A stretch of DNA of 64,000 bases from QHXM01 sp032160165 (GCA_032160165.1 JAVHWA010000006.1:30857-94856), one strand, 5' to 3'. Positions 17,320-26,032 are shown, numbered from the stretch's first letter. Numbers and translations are program-made. Notes: generated from the letters alone by a model not told the origin.

Positions 17320-18309
17320 ATGAATGAACGATCAGCAATTGCTGAAACGGACAACGACCTGGTCATAGCAGCAGACCTGGGAGGCACTAATCTGCGCGCT
17401 GCCACGATCGACAGGCTTGGGCGTATTCAGGAACGCACCAAGCAAACCACTCCGAAGGCCGCCAAGTCGCATGAGATCGTCCGCGCCATCGTAGCGGCAG
17501 CGCGTGAATGTGAGAAGCGAAGCGCCGATCGAGGCGCGCAGATCCGCGCGGTCTCCGTGGTTGTTCCCGGAACAGTGCAAGTCGAGAACGGCGTGGTGAT
17601 GAAAGCCCCGAACGTTCCCTGTCTCGACGGCTTTCGCCTTGCTGCGGCGCTGCAAAGCGAACTGCAGTGGCCTGCGGTCCTCGAGAACGATGCAAACGCG
17701 GCGGCCGTCGGCGAAATGTGGAAGGGTGCCGGTCGCGGTCGAAAGACCATCATAATGATAACGCTGGGGACCGGCGTCGGCGGCGGAATTATTCTCGACG
17801 GGAAACTCTGGCGAGGCATTGATGGATCGGCAGGCGAGATCGGACATATCGGCGTTGAGCCGTTCGGAGGAGTTGCCTGCACCTGCGGTAGTCAGGGCTG
17901 TCTTGAAGTTTACGCCTCGGCAACTGCGATTGTCCGCATGACACGCGAGGCGGTACCACGCTATCCGGATTCGCCTTTGCACGCGAGCGACGACTTGACA
18001 GCCGCGCGCGTCTACGAAAGTGGACTCAAAGGCGACGAACTCGCGTTGGAAGTCTTTCGACGAATGGGAATCTACCTCGGCGTTGGCATAGGGAGTCTCG
18101 TCAACGTTTTCAATCCGGAGACGGTGGTCATCGGCGGAGGCGTCGCCGATGGCTGGGACATGTTCATTTCGCACGTGCGCGAGCAGGTGTCCGCCCGGGC
18201 CTTTCCCATACCGGCGCGTCGTGCTCAGGTCGTCCGAGCCGAGTGCGGTGACGACGCAGGATTACTAGGCGCGGCGCATATCGCTTTTGCACAGTCGGAA
18301 GCGGGCTAG
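17320..18309 (+). CDS. glk: ROK-family glucokinase
   Basis: A 329-residue cytoplasmic sugar kinase of the ROK family, likely phosphorylating glucose. The ATP-binding DLGGTNLR is near residue 24, the catalytic Asp124 is in ENDANAAA, GTGVGGGII follows, and the zinc-binding CxCGxxGC motif starts at Cys187. The CTCGSQGCLEVYAS version is typical of glucokinases. It follows the glucoamylase gene by 41 bases in the same direction. There is no N-terminal HTH, so it is an enzyme, not a ROK repressor. Confidence 0.9.
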   Translation: MNERSAIAETDNDLVIAADLGGTNLRAATIDRLGRIQERTKQTTPKAAKSHEIVRAIVAAARECEKRSADRGAQIRAVSVVVPGTVQVENGVVMKAPNVPCLDGFRLAAALQSELQWPAVLENDANAAAVGEMWKGAGRGRKTIIMITLGTGVGGGIILDGKLWRGIDGSAGEIGHIGVEPFGGVACTCGSQGCLEVYASATAIVRMTREAVPRYPDSPLHASDDLTAARVYESGLKGDELALEVFRRMGIYLGVGIGSLVNVFNPETVVIGGGVADGWDMFISHVREQVSARAFPIPARRAQVVRAECGDDAGLLGAAHIAFAQSEAG

Positions 18310-18366
18310 CGGAGACGGTCTCGCGAGGAACTAACCAGCGGCCTCGGAGCGAACACCGTTGAACCT

Positions 18367-18585
18367 ACGCCGAAGGCGTTCGCGAATTCTAGCCCAGGGC
18401 AACGCCCTGGGATTGACGTCAGCAATAAACACGGTCAACCCTAAATGGGTTGGAATGCGCGATATCCAAGCCGTAACGCAGGCTCGTAACGGGGCTTGGC
18501 AACACTTTCAGCGTTGATATCTTCAGTCAAGCCCTCTACACCCAGGGCGTTGCCCTGGGCTCAAACTCGCGAACGCCTTTGGCGT
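18367..18585. repeat. Composite palindromic element, copy 1
   Basis: An approximately 220-bp element, inverted-symmetric overall. The left module is ACGCCGAAGGCGT (18367-18379) then CCCAGGGCAACGCCCTGGG (18393-18411). The centre has CAACCCTAAATGGGTTG (18436-18452) and CAACACTTTCAGCGTTG (18500-18516). The right module is CCCAGGGCGTTGCCCTGGG (18541-18559) then ACGCCTTTGGCGT (18573-18585). It occupies most of the glk-GH31 gap. Two sister copies follow at 21.3 and 22.7 kb. Confidence 0.9.
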
Positions 18586-18661
18586 AAAAGCGTCGAAGAC
18601 CCAGTCGGCGAGTTGACTACCGATTGCTCTCCGGGAACGAGATAGATTCATTCGAATTGCC

Positions 18662-21220
18662 ATGAAACGGTTACTTGCCTTTCTGTTCTGCCTGACCATC
18701 ATTCTTTTCGGTGCCAGCGGCACTGCCCAGGACATCGTCAGTGGCCTCGAGCCGATCGGTCCCGTCTCCAGCTTCACAAAAAGCCAAACACAAGTGACCT
18801 TCAACTGTCAGGGTGGGTCACAAGTGCGGGTCTCGATTCTCGCGCCCGATCTTATTCGCGTGCGGGCCTCTTTTAGAAAAGACTTGCCAGAGCGCGATCA
18901 CTCGTGGGCAATCGCAAAGCAGGACTGGGAAAATGTTCGATGGAGCGTGAACGAGAGCGCTTCAAATGTTGTGATCTCGACCGACGAGTTGAGAGTGGTA
19001 GTCAATCGATCACCGCTTCTGATCGAGTTCCGAGACGCGAAAACGGACAAGCTAATAAACGCCGACGAGCGCCCAATGATGTATGACCCGCAGGGGGCGT
19101 TGAGCGGAATGATGTTCGATCCCAAGGCGGGAACCTTCATATCCGCTTCGAAGAAACTCGGCTTTGACGAGCACTTCTACGGACTGGGCGAAAAAGCCGC
19201 GCGTCTCGATAAGCGCCGAAGCTACTTCGTTAATTGGAATTCAGACACGCCAGGTTATACGGAGGGCAAAGACCCGATATATCAGACGGTCCCTTTCTAC
19301 ATAGGATTGCAGAAGGCAATCGCCTACGGCATCTTCTTCGACTCCAGCTATCGAAGTTATTTCGACTTCGGAAGAAACTCGCAGCTCTACGCTTCCTTCG
19401 GAGCCGAAGGCGGCGAGATGAACTATTACTTCTTCTACGGACCCTCCATCAAGAAAATCCTTGGACGATACACAGAGCTGACCGGGCGAATGCCGCTACC
19501 GCCGATGTGGGCGCTGGGCAATCAGCAAAGCCGTTGGAGCTACTATCCGGACACGATGGCGGAAGAGGTTGTGCGCCAATACCGTGAACGAGATCTGCCG
19601 CTAGACGTGCTGCATCTTGACATCGATTACATGCAGGGCTACAGGGTCTTTACCTGGAACACCGATCGATTCAGGAACCCAAAAGCGCTGACGGACAAGC
19701 TGAAGCTGCAAGGAGTGAAGGTCGTCACCATCGTCGATCCGGGCGTGAAGTATCAGCCTCCTGCTGCTGAAGCAAGCAGTTCCACCTCGCGCTCTCCGGA
19801 GCTTACCCCGCAGGACAAAAGCTACTACGTCTTTAACCAGGGACTGGAGAAGAACTATTTCCAGAAGCGTAAAACCGGGGAGCTCTTCATTCCAAAGGTC
19901 TGGCCGGGCGAGAGCGTCTTCGTAGATTTCACCTTGCCTGACGCCAGGAAGTGGTGGGGCTCTCTTCATCGGGCCTACACCGAAAACGGCGTCGGTGGTA
20001 TTTGGAACGACATGAACGAGCCCTCTGACTTTGTCGATCAGTCGGGCAAGAACCAACTCGATGTTGTCAGCCGTGATGAAGGCGAGAACTCGACCCACGC
20101 AAAGAATCGAAACATCTTCGCGTTGCTGATGGCTCGCGCAACCTACGAAGGACTCGAGCGCCTGGAGCCTGACAAAAGACCTTACGTTATTACGCGCGCG
20201 GCCTATGCCGGCATTCAGCGTTACTCTACGATGTGGACCGGCGACACGACCAGTACCTGGGACACATTGGCACTAAGCATCCCCATCTTTCAGAGTCTGG
20301 GCTTATCGGGAGAGACGTTTGTAGGAAGCGATGTCGGCGGCTTCATCGGACGCGGCAACGGGGAATTGCTCACACGCGCCTATCAGGTCAGTTTTCTGGC
20401 GCCGTTTTGTCGCAATCACAAGGTCATTGACGGTTATGACCAGGAGCCGTGGCGCTTCGGAAAATATTACGAAGACATCATACGGAAGTATCTGAAGCTG
20501 CGTTATCGCCTGTTGCCCTTTCTCTACACCGTGCTGGAAGAGGCCCATCGCACAGGAGTGCCGCTCTTTCGTCCACTACTGCTCAACTATCAGGACGATT
20601 CGAACACCTACAATCTCGACGACGAATTCATGATCGGTCGCGACCTGTTAGTCGCGCCCATCCTGCAGCCGAACCAGACAAGTCGACTGGTCTATCTTCC
20701 TGAGGGTCTCTGGTACGACTTCTGGACGGGGAAGAAATACAACGGCGGGACGATGTACCGTGTCGACGCTCCGCTGGACGTTGTGCCAATGTTCGTACGC
20801 GGAGGCTCGATCATACCTGAAGGCCCCGAAATGAATTACGTCGGTGAAAAGCCTTTCGATCCTTTGACGTTCTACATCCATCCCGATGAGGCTGGCCGAG
20901 CCGAGACCAGTCTTTACGAAGACGATGGAACCAGCCCTGCGTACAAGCGTGGAGCGTTCAGGCGAACGCGGGTGAGTGTCGCATCTTTGGCAAGTGGTTT
21001 TGAGATTATGATCGGCGATGCGGAAGGAAGCTACAAGCCCGCGCGCCGTAAGTTTAGTTTTGTTCTACCTTACGTCGGCCTTGTGAGCAATGTGACGCTT
21101 GATGGCAAGCCGCTGGCTGTCAGCGCTGACGCTCAAAGTGTTGGTTATCACAGCGGTAAAGATGCGGTCGGAATAAAGATCGAGGATGACGGGCGTCAAC
21201 ACAGAATCGTGGTGAAGTAG
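18662..21220 (+). CDS. GH31 alpha-glucosidase
   Basis: An 852-residue exported GH31 enzyme with a signal peptide (1-22), an N-terminal beta-sandwich, a catalytic barrel (about 270-660) and C-terminal beta domains. The nucleophile is Asp450 in WNDMNEP and the general acid is Asp528 in WTGDTTSTW, both classic. Substrate-binding residues include DIDYM near 320 and DVGGF after the acid. It hydrolyses alpha-linked glucose from oligosaccharides such as maltose or isomaltose; exact linkage preference cannot be read. It lies between two composite palindromic elements, so it may be transcribed separately from glk. Confidence 0.93.
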   Translation: MKRLLAFLFCLTIILFGASGTAQDIVSGLEPIGPVSSFTKSQTQVTFNCQGGSQVRVSILAPDLIRVRASFRKDLPERDHSWAIAKQDWENVRWSVNESASNVVISTDELRVVVNRSPLLIEFRDAKTDKLINADERPMMYDPQGALSGMMFDPKAGTFISASKKLGFDEHFYGLGEKAARLDKRRSYFVNWNSDTPGYTEGKDPIYQTVPFYIGLQKAIAYGIFFDSSYRSYFDFGRNSQLYASFGAEGGEMNYYFFYGPSIKKILGRYTELTGRMPLPPMWALGNQQSRWSYYPDTMAEEVVRQYRERDLPLDVLHLDIDYMQGYRVFTWNTDRFRNPKALTDKLKLQGVKVVTIVDPGVKYQPPAAEASSSTSRSPELTPQDKSYYVFNQGLEKNYFQKRKTGELFIPKVWPGESVFVDFTLPDARKWWGSLHRAYTENGVGGIWNDMNEPSDFVDQSGKNQLDVVSRDEGENSTHAKNRNIFALLMARATYEGLERLEPDKRPYVITRAAYAGIQRYSTMWTGDTTSTWDTLALSIPIFQSLGLSGETFVGSDVGGFIGRGNGELLTRAYQVSFLAPFCRNHKVIDGYDQEPWRFGKYYEDIIRKYLKLRYRLLPFLYTVLEEAHRTGVPLFRPLLLNYQDDSNTYNLDDEFMIGRDLLVAPILQPNQTSRLVYLPEGLWYDFWTGKKYNGGTMYRVDAPLDVVPMFVRGGSIIPEGPEMNYVGEKPFDPLTFYIHPDEAGRAETSLYEDDGTSPAYKRGAFRRTRVSVASLASGFEIMIGDAEGSYKPARRKFSFVLPYVGLVSNVTLDGKPLAVSADAQSVGYHSGKDAVGIKIEDDGRQHRIVVK

Positions 21221-21286
21221 ACGCTACCCATACACGCGTCGATATGCCATTCGAGTCAGAAGCAGCCGAGTAAGAAAGCCGGTTCT

Positions 21287-21512
21287 AACGCCGAAGGCGT
21301 TGGCAAATTTCAGCCCGGGGCAACGCCCTGGGTAATACGTAGCTCCTCTATCGGCTTTAACCCTGAAGGGGTTCGCGAACTGAGATGCGTAGTGCCGAAT
21401 CCAGTGTGCAGGCGTTCACCCGTCGACACTTTCAGTGTTGCTGGAGTTGTTGGGGGTCCTTCGTTTCCCAGGATTTCATCCTGGGCTAAAATTTGCCAAC
21501 GCCTTCGGCGTT
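21287..21512. repeat. Composite palindromic element, copy 2
   Basis: Same plan as copy 1, with perfect 15-bp inverted ends AACGCCGAAGGCGTT (21287-21301) and AACGCCTTCGGCGTT (21498-21512). Inside are CCGGGGCAACGCCCTGG, the AACCCTGAAGGGGTT palindrome (about 21359-21373) and GACACTTTCAGTGTTG. It fills most of the gap between the GH31 and aminotransferase genes. Confidence 0.9.
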
Positions 21513-21562
21513 AAAGGCTGACGCTCGCATACAGTAGTTCTTAAGAAAATAGAAACAAGCAG

Positions 21563-22684
21563 ATGAACTCCGCAATTGACTGGCAAGCCATCCGACGGGA
21601 TTTCCCCATAACCGAGCGAACAGCGTATCTGGATAGCGCCGCCGCAGGTCCGCTTCCGCGTCCCGTGATGGAGGCGGCCACAGAATTTTATCGACAAATG
21701 ATGGAAGGGGCCGATGCGCGCTGGGACGAGTGGCTGGAACGACGCGAAGACATCAGGCGGCGGATTGCAAAATTTATCAACGCTGAGCCCGACGAGATCG
21801 CTCTCACGGTGAATACATCGTCTGGAATGAACCTGATCGTCGATGCCCTGATCGATCGTGGAGAGGTTATCTCCAGCGATCTGGAGTTCCCGGTGTCGAC
21901 CATCACCTGGCTGCATCGGGGCGCGCGAGTTCAGATGGTCGAACCGGTCAACGGGGAAGTCGGCATTGCATCGCTACGCCAGGCCATGAGCGAGAAGACT
22001 GCGATTGTTTGTGCAAGTCACGTGCAGTACTCCAACGGATTTCGAGCGGACCTTGAACGACTCGGTAACAGCAAGGACGGCCATATCCTTGTAGTGAATG
22101 CCAGCCAGGCTGCCGGTGCATTTGAGATAGACGTGAAGCGCATGCAGATCGACGCGCTCTGCTCAACCGGACATAAGTGGATGTTGGCAGGTTACGGTTC
22201 GGGTTTTGTCTATCTCAGCCGCAGGTTGCTTAACGAAACTCGGCCGCGAGCAATCGGCTGGCTAAGCGTTGAGGACCCGTTCGGAGATCGCAATCGTGAG
22301 TTCCAGGTTCGAACAGACGCCGGAGCCCGGGCTGAATTAGGTTGTCCGCACTTTGCCGGGATCTTCGCCCTGGGCGAATCAATTGGTTATCTGACGAGCA
22401 TCGGCGCGAAGGAGATTGAGCTTCGTGTGTTGGAGTTGAATCGATACTTGACCAAACGACTAACCGGCGAAGGGTGGACGGTCCTGTCACCGCTGCGTGA
22501 GGATGGCATGCGCTCGGGCGAGACACTCGTGGCGACAGAGGATCCGAAACGATTAGTCGCCCACCTGGCCCGACACGGCGTCGCCGTCACCGAGAAACCG
22601 CAAGGCATCCGAGTCAGCACTCACTTCTTCAATAATGAAGAGGATATTGAGCGGCTGGTGTCGGGGTTGAAGGAAGTATGTTGA
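21563..22684 (+). CDS. Class V aminotransferase-fold PLP protein
   Basis: A 373-residue fold-type I PLP protein of the class V group (cysteine desulfurase / isopenicillin-N epimerase-like). The PLP lysine is Lys205 in STGHKWMLAGYGSG. The residue that normally contacts the PLP ring nitrogen, an Asp in the D-x-x-Q motif, is Asn179 here (VVNASQAAGA; codon AAT at 22097). No conserved desulfurase cysteine loop is evident, so an aminotransferase, lyase or epimerase role is more likely than sulfur mobilisation. The substrate is unknown. It is flanked on both sides by composite palindromic elements and is probably monocistronic. Confidence 0.8.
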   Translation: MNSAIDWQAIRRDFPITERTAYLDSAAAGPLPRPVMEAATEFYRQMMEGADARWDEWLERREDIRRRIAKFINAEPDEIALTVNTSSGMNLIVDALIDRGEVISSDLEFPVSTITWLHRGARVQMVEPVNGEVGIASLRQAMSEKTAIVCASHVQYSNGFRADLERLGNSKDGHILVVNASQAAGAFEIDVKRMQIDALCSTGHKWMLAGYGSGFVYLSRRLLNETRPRAIGWLSVEDPFGDRNREFQVRTDAGARAELGCPHFAGIFALGESIGYLTSIGAKEIELRVLELNRYLTKRLTGEGWTVLSPLREDGMRSGETLVATEDPKRLVAHLARHGVAVTEKPQGIRVSTHFFNNEEDIERLVSGLKEVC

Positions 22685-22921
22685 TTGCGGATTGCGGATT
22701 GAAGAAAGAAACGCCGAAGGCGTTCGCGAATTTCAGCCCAGCGCATCGCGCTGGGATTTTTATGCCGATCAAGAACAAACAACACTGAAGGTGTTGTCGC
22801 ATTCGTCAACACCTTCAGTGTTGAACTCGTTCGATGGGTACGGGCACACCCAGGACGTTGTCCTGGGATGGAATTCGCGAACGCCTTCGGCGTTATTCAA
22901 TAAACGATTTCCGCAATCGCC
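22684..22921. repeat. Composite palindromic element, copy 3, with heptamer flanks
   Basis: The 15-bp ends AACGCCGAAGGCGTT (22710-22724) and AACGCCTTCGGCGTT (22880-22894) enclose AGCGCATCGCGCT, CAACACTGAAGGTGTTG, CAACACCTTCAGTGTTG and the half-site CCCAGGACGTTGTCCTGGG. Immediately outside is a heptamer array GATTGCG GATTGCG GATTGAA (22684-22705) with a short inverse, TTCCGCAATCG, near 22908. This is the only copy with both repeat types nested. It lies between the convergent aminotransferase and lysR genes. Confidence 0.88.
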
Positions 22922-23883
22922 TAGGCTCGCGCGCTCCGTTTTCGCTTCTCCGCCGGTTGCTTTGAGAGGTGTCGAGACGCGGGCTTCTTAGGGCCCGCTG
23001 CGAAATGCTGGCGACAGATGCGCATGAAGGTCTGACAAATGGGCGAGTCGTAATCGCCGGCCAATTTGGCGAGGCCCAGCTCCCAATTAATCCGCGCACC
23101 TTCGATCCACCACGCCACCAGTCTGCCGTCCGCGATTTCATCTCTGGCGGATTTTGACGGAACTACACCCACCCCCATCTCCTCTTCGACCATCCTCTTG
23201 ATAGCGGCCAAACGACTCAGCTCCATCGTCACCAGCGGCTGAACGCCGGCCTCATTAAAGAGTCCATCAATCAAGCGACGCGTGTTCCCACCCTTTTCGC
23301 CCAGGATCAATTTCTCGCCGGCAAGCGTGAAAATGCTGACCACTTTCTGCTTCGCCAGTTTGTGGCGAGGGCTGGCAATGGCTATCAGTTCATCGCTGCT
23401 CAGCACTTCGGTGTTAATGCCGCGGGCCTCGACCGGCAATGAAACGAATGCCATGTCGAGCTCGCCGGCGAGTATCTGGCGAACGAGTGACTCACTTGTG
23501 CCCGAGACGATTGAAACGTCCGCGCGCGGGTGACGTTCGTGCAGCTCTTTAAGAATCTGGGGCAGCGGGTCTGCGCTCACCATCGCCGATGCGCTTCCCA
23601 CCCGCAATCGCCCGCGCTCAGCTCCAGCCAGCTCCGCGATCTCGGCAACTGCCGCGTCATGTTCGCGCAGTATTCGCCGCGCGCGCTCAAGCAGCGCTTC
23701 TCCTGCTTCGGTTAAAAACACTCGACGAGGTGCGCGCACGAACAAAGGGGCCCCGAGCTCTATTTCAAGCTGTCGAATCTGCATGCTGACTGCAGCCTGC
23801 GTAACATGTACGCGCACCGCTCCGGCCGTAAACGTGCCGGTCTCAGCTATCGCCGCAAACGCTCGGAGCTGTCTGATTTCCAT
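22921..23883 (-). CDS. LysR-family transcriptional regulator
   Basis: A 320-residue LTTR. Its winged HTH spans residues 1-60 (AFAAIAETGTFTAGAVRVHVTQAAVSMQIRQLE), followed by a linker helix and a LysR substrate-binding domain to about residue 295. The tail is basic (PAEKRKRSARA). Transcribed divergently from the murK-murQ operon with 136 bp between start codons, the usual arrangement for an LTTR controlling its neighbour. That gap holds a 25-nt sequence repeated upstream of the TonB receptor at 36.8 kb, a good candidate binding site. The inducer is unknown; a MurNAc or GlcNAc derivative would fit the neighbours. Confidence 0.9.
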   Translation of the reverse strand: MEIRQLRAFAAIAETGTFTAGAVRVHVTQAAVSMQIRQLEIELGAPLFVRAPRRVFLTEAGEALLERARRILREHDAAVAEIAELAGAERGRLRVGSASAMVSADPLPQILKELHERHPRADVSIVSGTSESLVRQILAGELDMAFVSLPVEARGINTEVLSSDELIAIASPRHKLAKQKVVSIFTLAGEKLILGEKGGNTRRLIDGLFNEAGVQPLVTMELSRLAAIKRMVEEEMGVGVVPSKSARDEIADGRLVAWWIEGARINWELGLAKLAGDYDSPICQTFMRICRQHFAAGPKKPASRHLSKQPAEKRKRSARA

Positions 23884-23914
23884 AGGTACCGTTATCAGTG
23901 ATGGTTATTGCGTA

Positions 23915-23959
23915 GATAAAATCTTTTAGTTTCTATTATGAAACGACGATGAATATAAT
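23915..23959 (+). promoter_or_regulatory. Candidate LysR operator and murK promoter
   Basis: The 25-nt stretch 23915-23939 (begins GATAAAATCTTTTAG, ends TTTCTATTAT) is followed 14 nt later by a perfect TATAAT at 23954-23959. A 23/25 match at 36536-36560 is followed by TACAAT after 15 nt. The site therefore covers the -35 region in both places. It lies 32-56 nt upstream of the lysR start and 81-105 nt upstream of the kinase start. Confidence 0.6.
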
Positions 23960-24019
23960 CGAGGTTGAAGTTTGTGGCAACTTTCTGTTGCTGCGTGTGC
24001 GAGGTTTTGAAGAGAAGTA

Positions 24020-25009
24020 ATGAAAGCGGAGCCAAAGATAGCGAATTTTATGTCTCCCCATAGAATTCAACGCAGGGATCTGGTGTTGGGGGTTGATGGC
24101 GGAGGCACCAAGACGCGGGCCATCATCACTGATGCGAGACACCGTGCGCTGGGCGAAGGCACGTCTGGCCCCTCGAATCCGTTGCGGGTGGGGATCGCAA
24201 ATGCAGCCATCGCAATCCGTGACGCCATCGATAAGGCGTGTGCGGCTGCGGGTGTGCAGCGCGCCGATATAGTTGCCGCGGAGATAGGCTTGGCCGGCGT
24301 CAGACGTGGAGATCTTCGATTGCGTATGCGCGAGGCGCTGAGTGGGCTTCGCATTCATTCGATCGAAGTTGTTACCGATGCCGACATCGCGCTTTTTGGC
24401 GCGACCAGCGGCGAACCTGGAGTCGTAATCATCGCGGGCACTGGATCTGTCTGCTGTGGCATCAACGCGAATGGCAAGCGTGTGTATGCGGGCGGAGCAG
24501 GACCGCTCGCCGGCGATGAAGGGAGCGGATTGTGGATCGCTCGCCGAGCCTTGCAGGCAGTGGCTCGCGCCGGCGATGGGCGCGGCACGGAAACCGTGCT
24601 GGCGGACAGCGCGATGGCATATTTCAACGTAGCGACGAGCGACGATCTTATGATCGCGATCTACGCGCCGGGAATGACCAACGACCGCATCGCCGGTTTC
24701 GGCAAGTGTGTGACCGATGCTGCAAAAGGGGGAGACGAAATCGCGCGGTCGATAGTGGTTGCGGCCGGTCGCGAGTTGGGCGTTGCAGCGGTCGCAGTGA
24801 TACGCAAGCTGAAGATGGCGCGCGAACGCTTTCAGATTGGATACGTCGGCGGGGTATTCGCTGCAGGCTCTCTCTTGCTCGATCCGTTGCGCCAGGAGGT
24901 TGCCCGCGTCGCACCAAACGCCTTCCTGGCTCCGCCGAGATTGGCGCCTGCGGTCGCGGCCGCGCGAATGGCGCGCGAACATCTGCTTAGAATGCCGGTG
25001 GCCGTCTGA
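24020..25009 (+). CDS. murK: MurK-like N-acetylmuramate/N-acetylglucosamine kinase (BadF/BadG family)
   Basis: A 329-residue ATP-dependent kinase of the BadF/BadG/BcrA/BcrD fold. Phosphate-1 loop GVDGGGTKTRA is near residue 25, the TDADIALFGA phosphate-2 segment near 118 and the adenosine-site IAGTGSVCCGIN near 138. Family members include GlcNAc kinases and Clostridium MurK, which phosphorylates both MurNAc and GlcNAc. The location directly ahead of murQ argues for MurNAc-6-phosphate formation. The conserved region begins just after the in-frame ATG at 24050, so either ATG could start the protein. A heptamer hairpin separates it from murQ. Confidence 0.8.
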   Translation: MKAEPKIANFMSPHRIQRRDLVLGVDGGGTKTRAIITDARHRALGEGTSGPSNPLRVGIANAAIAIRDAIDKACAAAGVQRADIVAAEIGLAGVRRGDLRLRMREALSGLRIHSIEVVTDADIALFGATSGEPGVVIIAGTGSVCCGINANGKRVYAGGAGPLAGDEGSGLWIARRALQAVARAGDGRGTETVLADSAMAYFNVATSDDLMIAIYAPGMTNDRIAGFGKCVTDAAKGGDEIARSIVVAAGRELGVAAVAVIRKLKMARERFQIGYVGGVFAAGSLLLDPLRQEVARVAPNAFLAPPRLAPAVAAARMAREHLLRMPVAV

Positions 25010-25016
25010 GAAAACA

Positions 25017-25087
25017 GTTTCGAGTTTTGGGTTTTGGGTTTCGATCTGTGCACGAACCCGTAACTCGAAACTCAAAACTCGAAACCC
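25017..25087. repeat. Heptamer-type inverted pair between murK and murQ
   Basis: Left array TTTCGAG TTTTGGG TTTTGGG TTTCG (25018-25043); right array ACTCGAA ACTCAAA ACTCGAA ACCC (about 25063-25087). They are near-complementary over about 22 bases with a ~20-base loop. The right arm abuts the murQ ATG at 25088, so a folded transcript would hold the murQ start region in a stem. Confidence 0.88.
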
Positions 25088-25981
25088 ATGATCCCAATAA
25101 CAGAACAGGAAAACCCGCGCACGGCTGATATCAGCTCGTTGCCTACGTCGGAGATCGTTCGCCTGATGAACGAAGAAGACGCGCGGGTGGCGGAAGCTGT
25201 CAAAGCGGTATTGCCGGAAGTCGCCAGGGCCATCGACGGGATCGTCGCGCGACTGCAGAATGGCGGGCGTTTGTTCTACATCGGCACCGGGACTTCAGGC
25301 AGACTCGGCGTGCTTGACGCGGCGGAGTGTCCGCCCACCTTCGGCGTTTCGCCCGATCTCGTTCAGGGGATTATTGCGGGTGGGTACGACGCGACGCACA
25401 GGGCCGTCGAAGCATCGGAAGATGATCTCCAAGCGGGCGCAGATGAACTTATCTCGCGAGGAGTGTCGAAGGCGGATGCCGTGGTGGGAATCGCTGCCTC
25501 GGGTCGAACGCCGTATACGGTCGGGGCAGTTGAGTACGCGCGAAGCCTGGGCGCTCTCACCCTTGCGCTTACCTGCGCGCCGGATTCGGAGCTCACCCGC
25601 GTGGCTGAAATTTCGATCGTGCCGGTGGTCGGTCCGGAGGTGATTGCCGGATCGACCCGACTAAAAGCGGGAACGGCGCAAAAGCTGGTGCTCAATATGC
25701 TCTCGACTGCAACCATGATTCGCCTGGGCTACATCTCGGGCAATCGCATGACGAACCTTTTGACGCGTAACGTAAAGCTTCGCGCTCGCGCTCTTCGCAT
25801 ACTCAGCGCTGAAGCCGATCTTGATGAGTCAATAGCCAGACAACGGCTGGAAGATGCGGGCGGTGATCTCCGCGTCGCACTCGTGATGAGCAAAGGTAGT
25901 TGCTCGCGAGAAGATGCGGTACGCGCCCTGGCACAAGTCAATGGCGTGGTTGAAAAAGCCGTGCAGGCGTTGGGTCGCTGA
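25088..25981 (+). CDS. murQ: N-acetylmuramic acid 6-phosphate etherase
   Basis: A 297-residue MurQ that cleaves the lactyl ether of MurNAc-6-P to give GlcNAc-6-P and D-lactate. SIS-domain blocks are plain: TEQENPRTADISSLPT at the N terminus, FYIGTGTSGRLGVLDAAECPP, VEASEDD (acidic catalytic loop), GIAASGRTPYT, and LVLNMLSTATMIRLG with NRMTNL toward the C terminus. Length is normal for the family. It follows murK and precedes HAD, SSS and NagZ genes, completing a MurNAc catabolic route that needs NagA (present at 46.1 kb). Confidence 0.96.
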   Translation: MIPITEQENPRTADISSLPTSEIVRLMNEEDARVAEAVKAVLPEVARAIDGIVARLQNGGRLFYIGTGTSGRLGVLDAAECPPTFGVSPDLVQGIIAGGYDATHRAVEASEDDLQAGADELISRGVSKADAVVGIAASGRTPYTVGAVEYARSLGALTLALTCAPDSELTRVAEISIVPVVGPEVIAGSTRLKAGTAQKLVLNMLSTATMIRLGYISGNRMTNLLTRNVKLRARALRILSAEADLDESIARQRLEDAGGDLRVALVMSKGSCSREDAVRALAQVNGVVEKAVQALGR

Positions 25982-26032
25982 CGGCAAAAGAAACTCCTTC
26001 ATAATCCATAAACTGGCCCCATCGAATAAACT

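Noticed and set aside
17320..18309. ROK-family transcriptional repressor
   Set aside because: No N-terminal helix-turn-helix; the sequence starts at the kinase phosphate loop.
23936..25075. A 379-residue minus-strand frame opposite the MurK-like kinase
   Set aside because: Shadow of the kinase; begins in heptamer repeat DNA and shows no domain.
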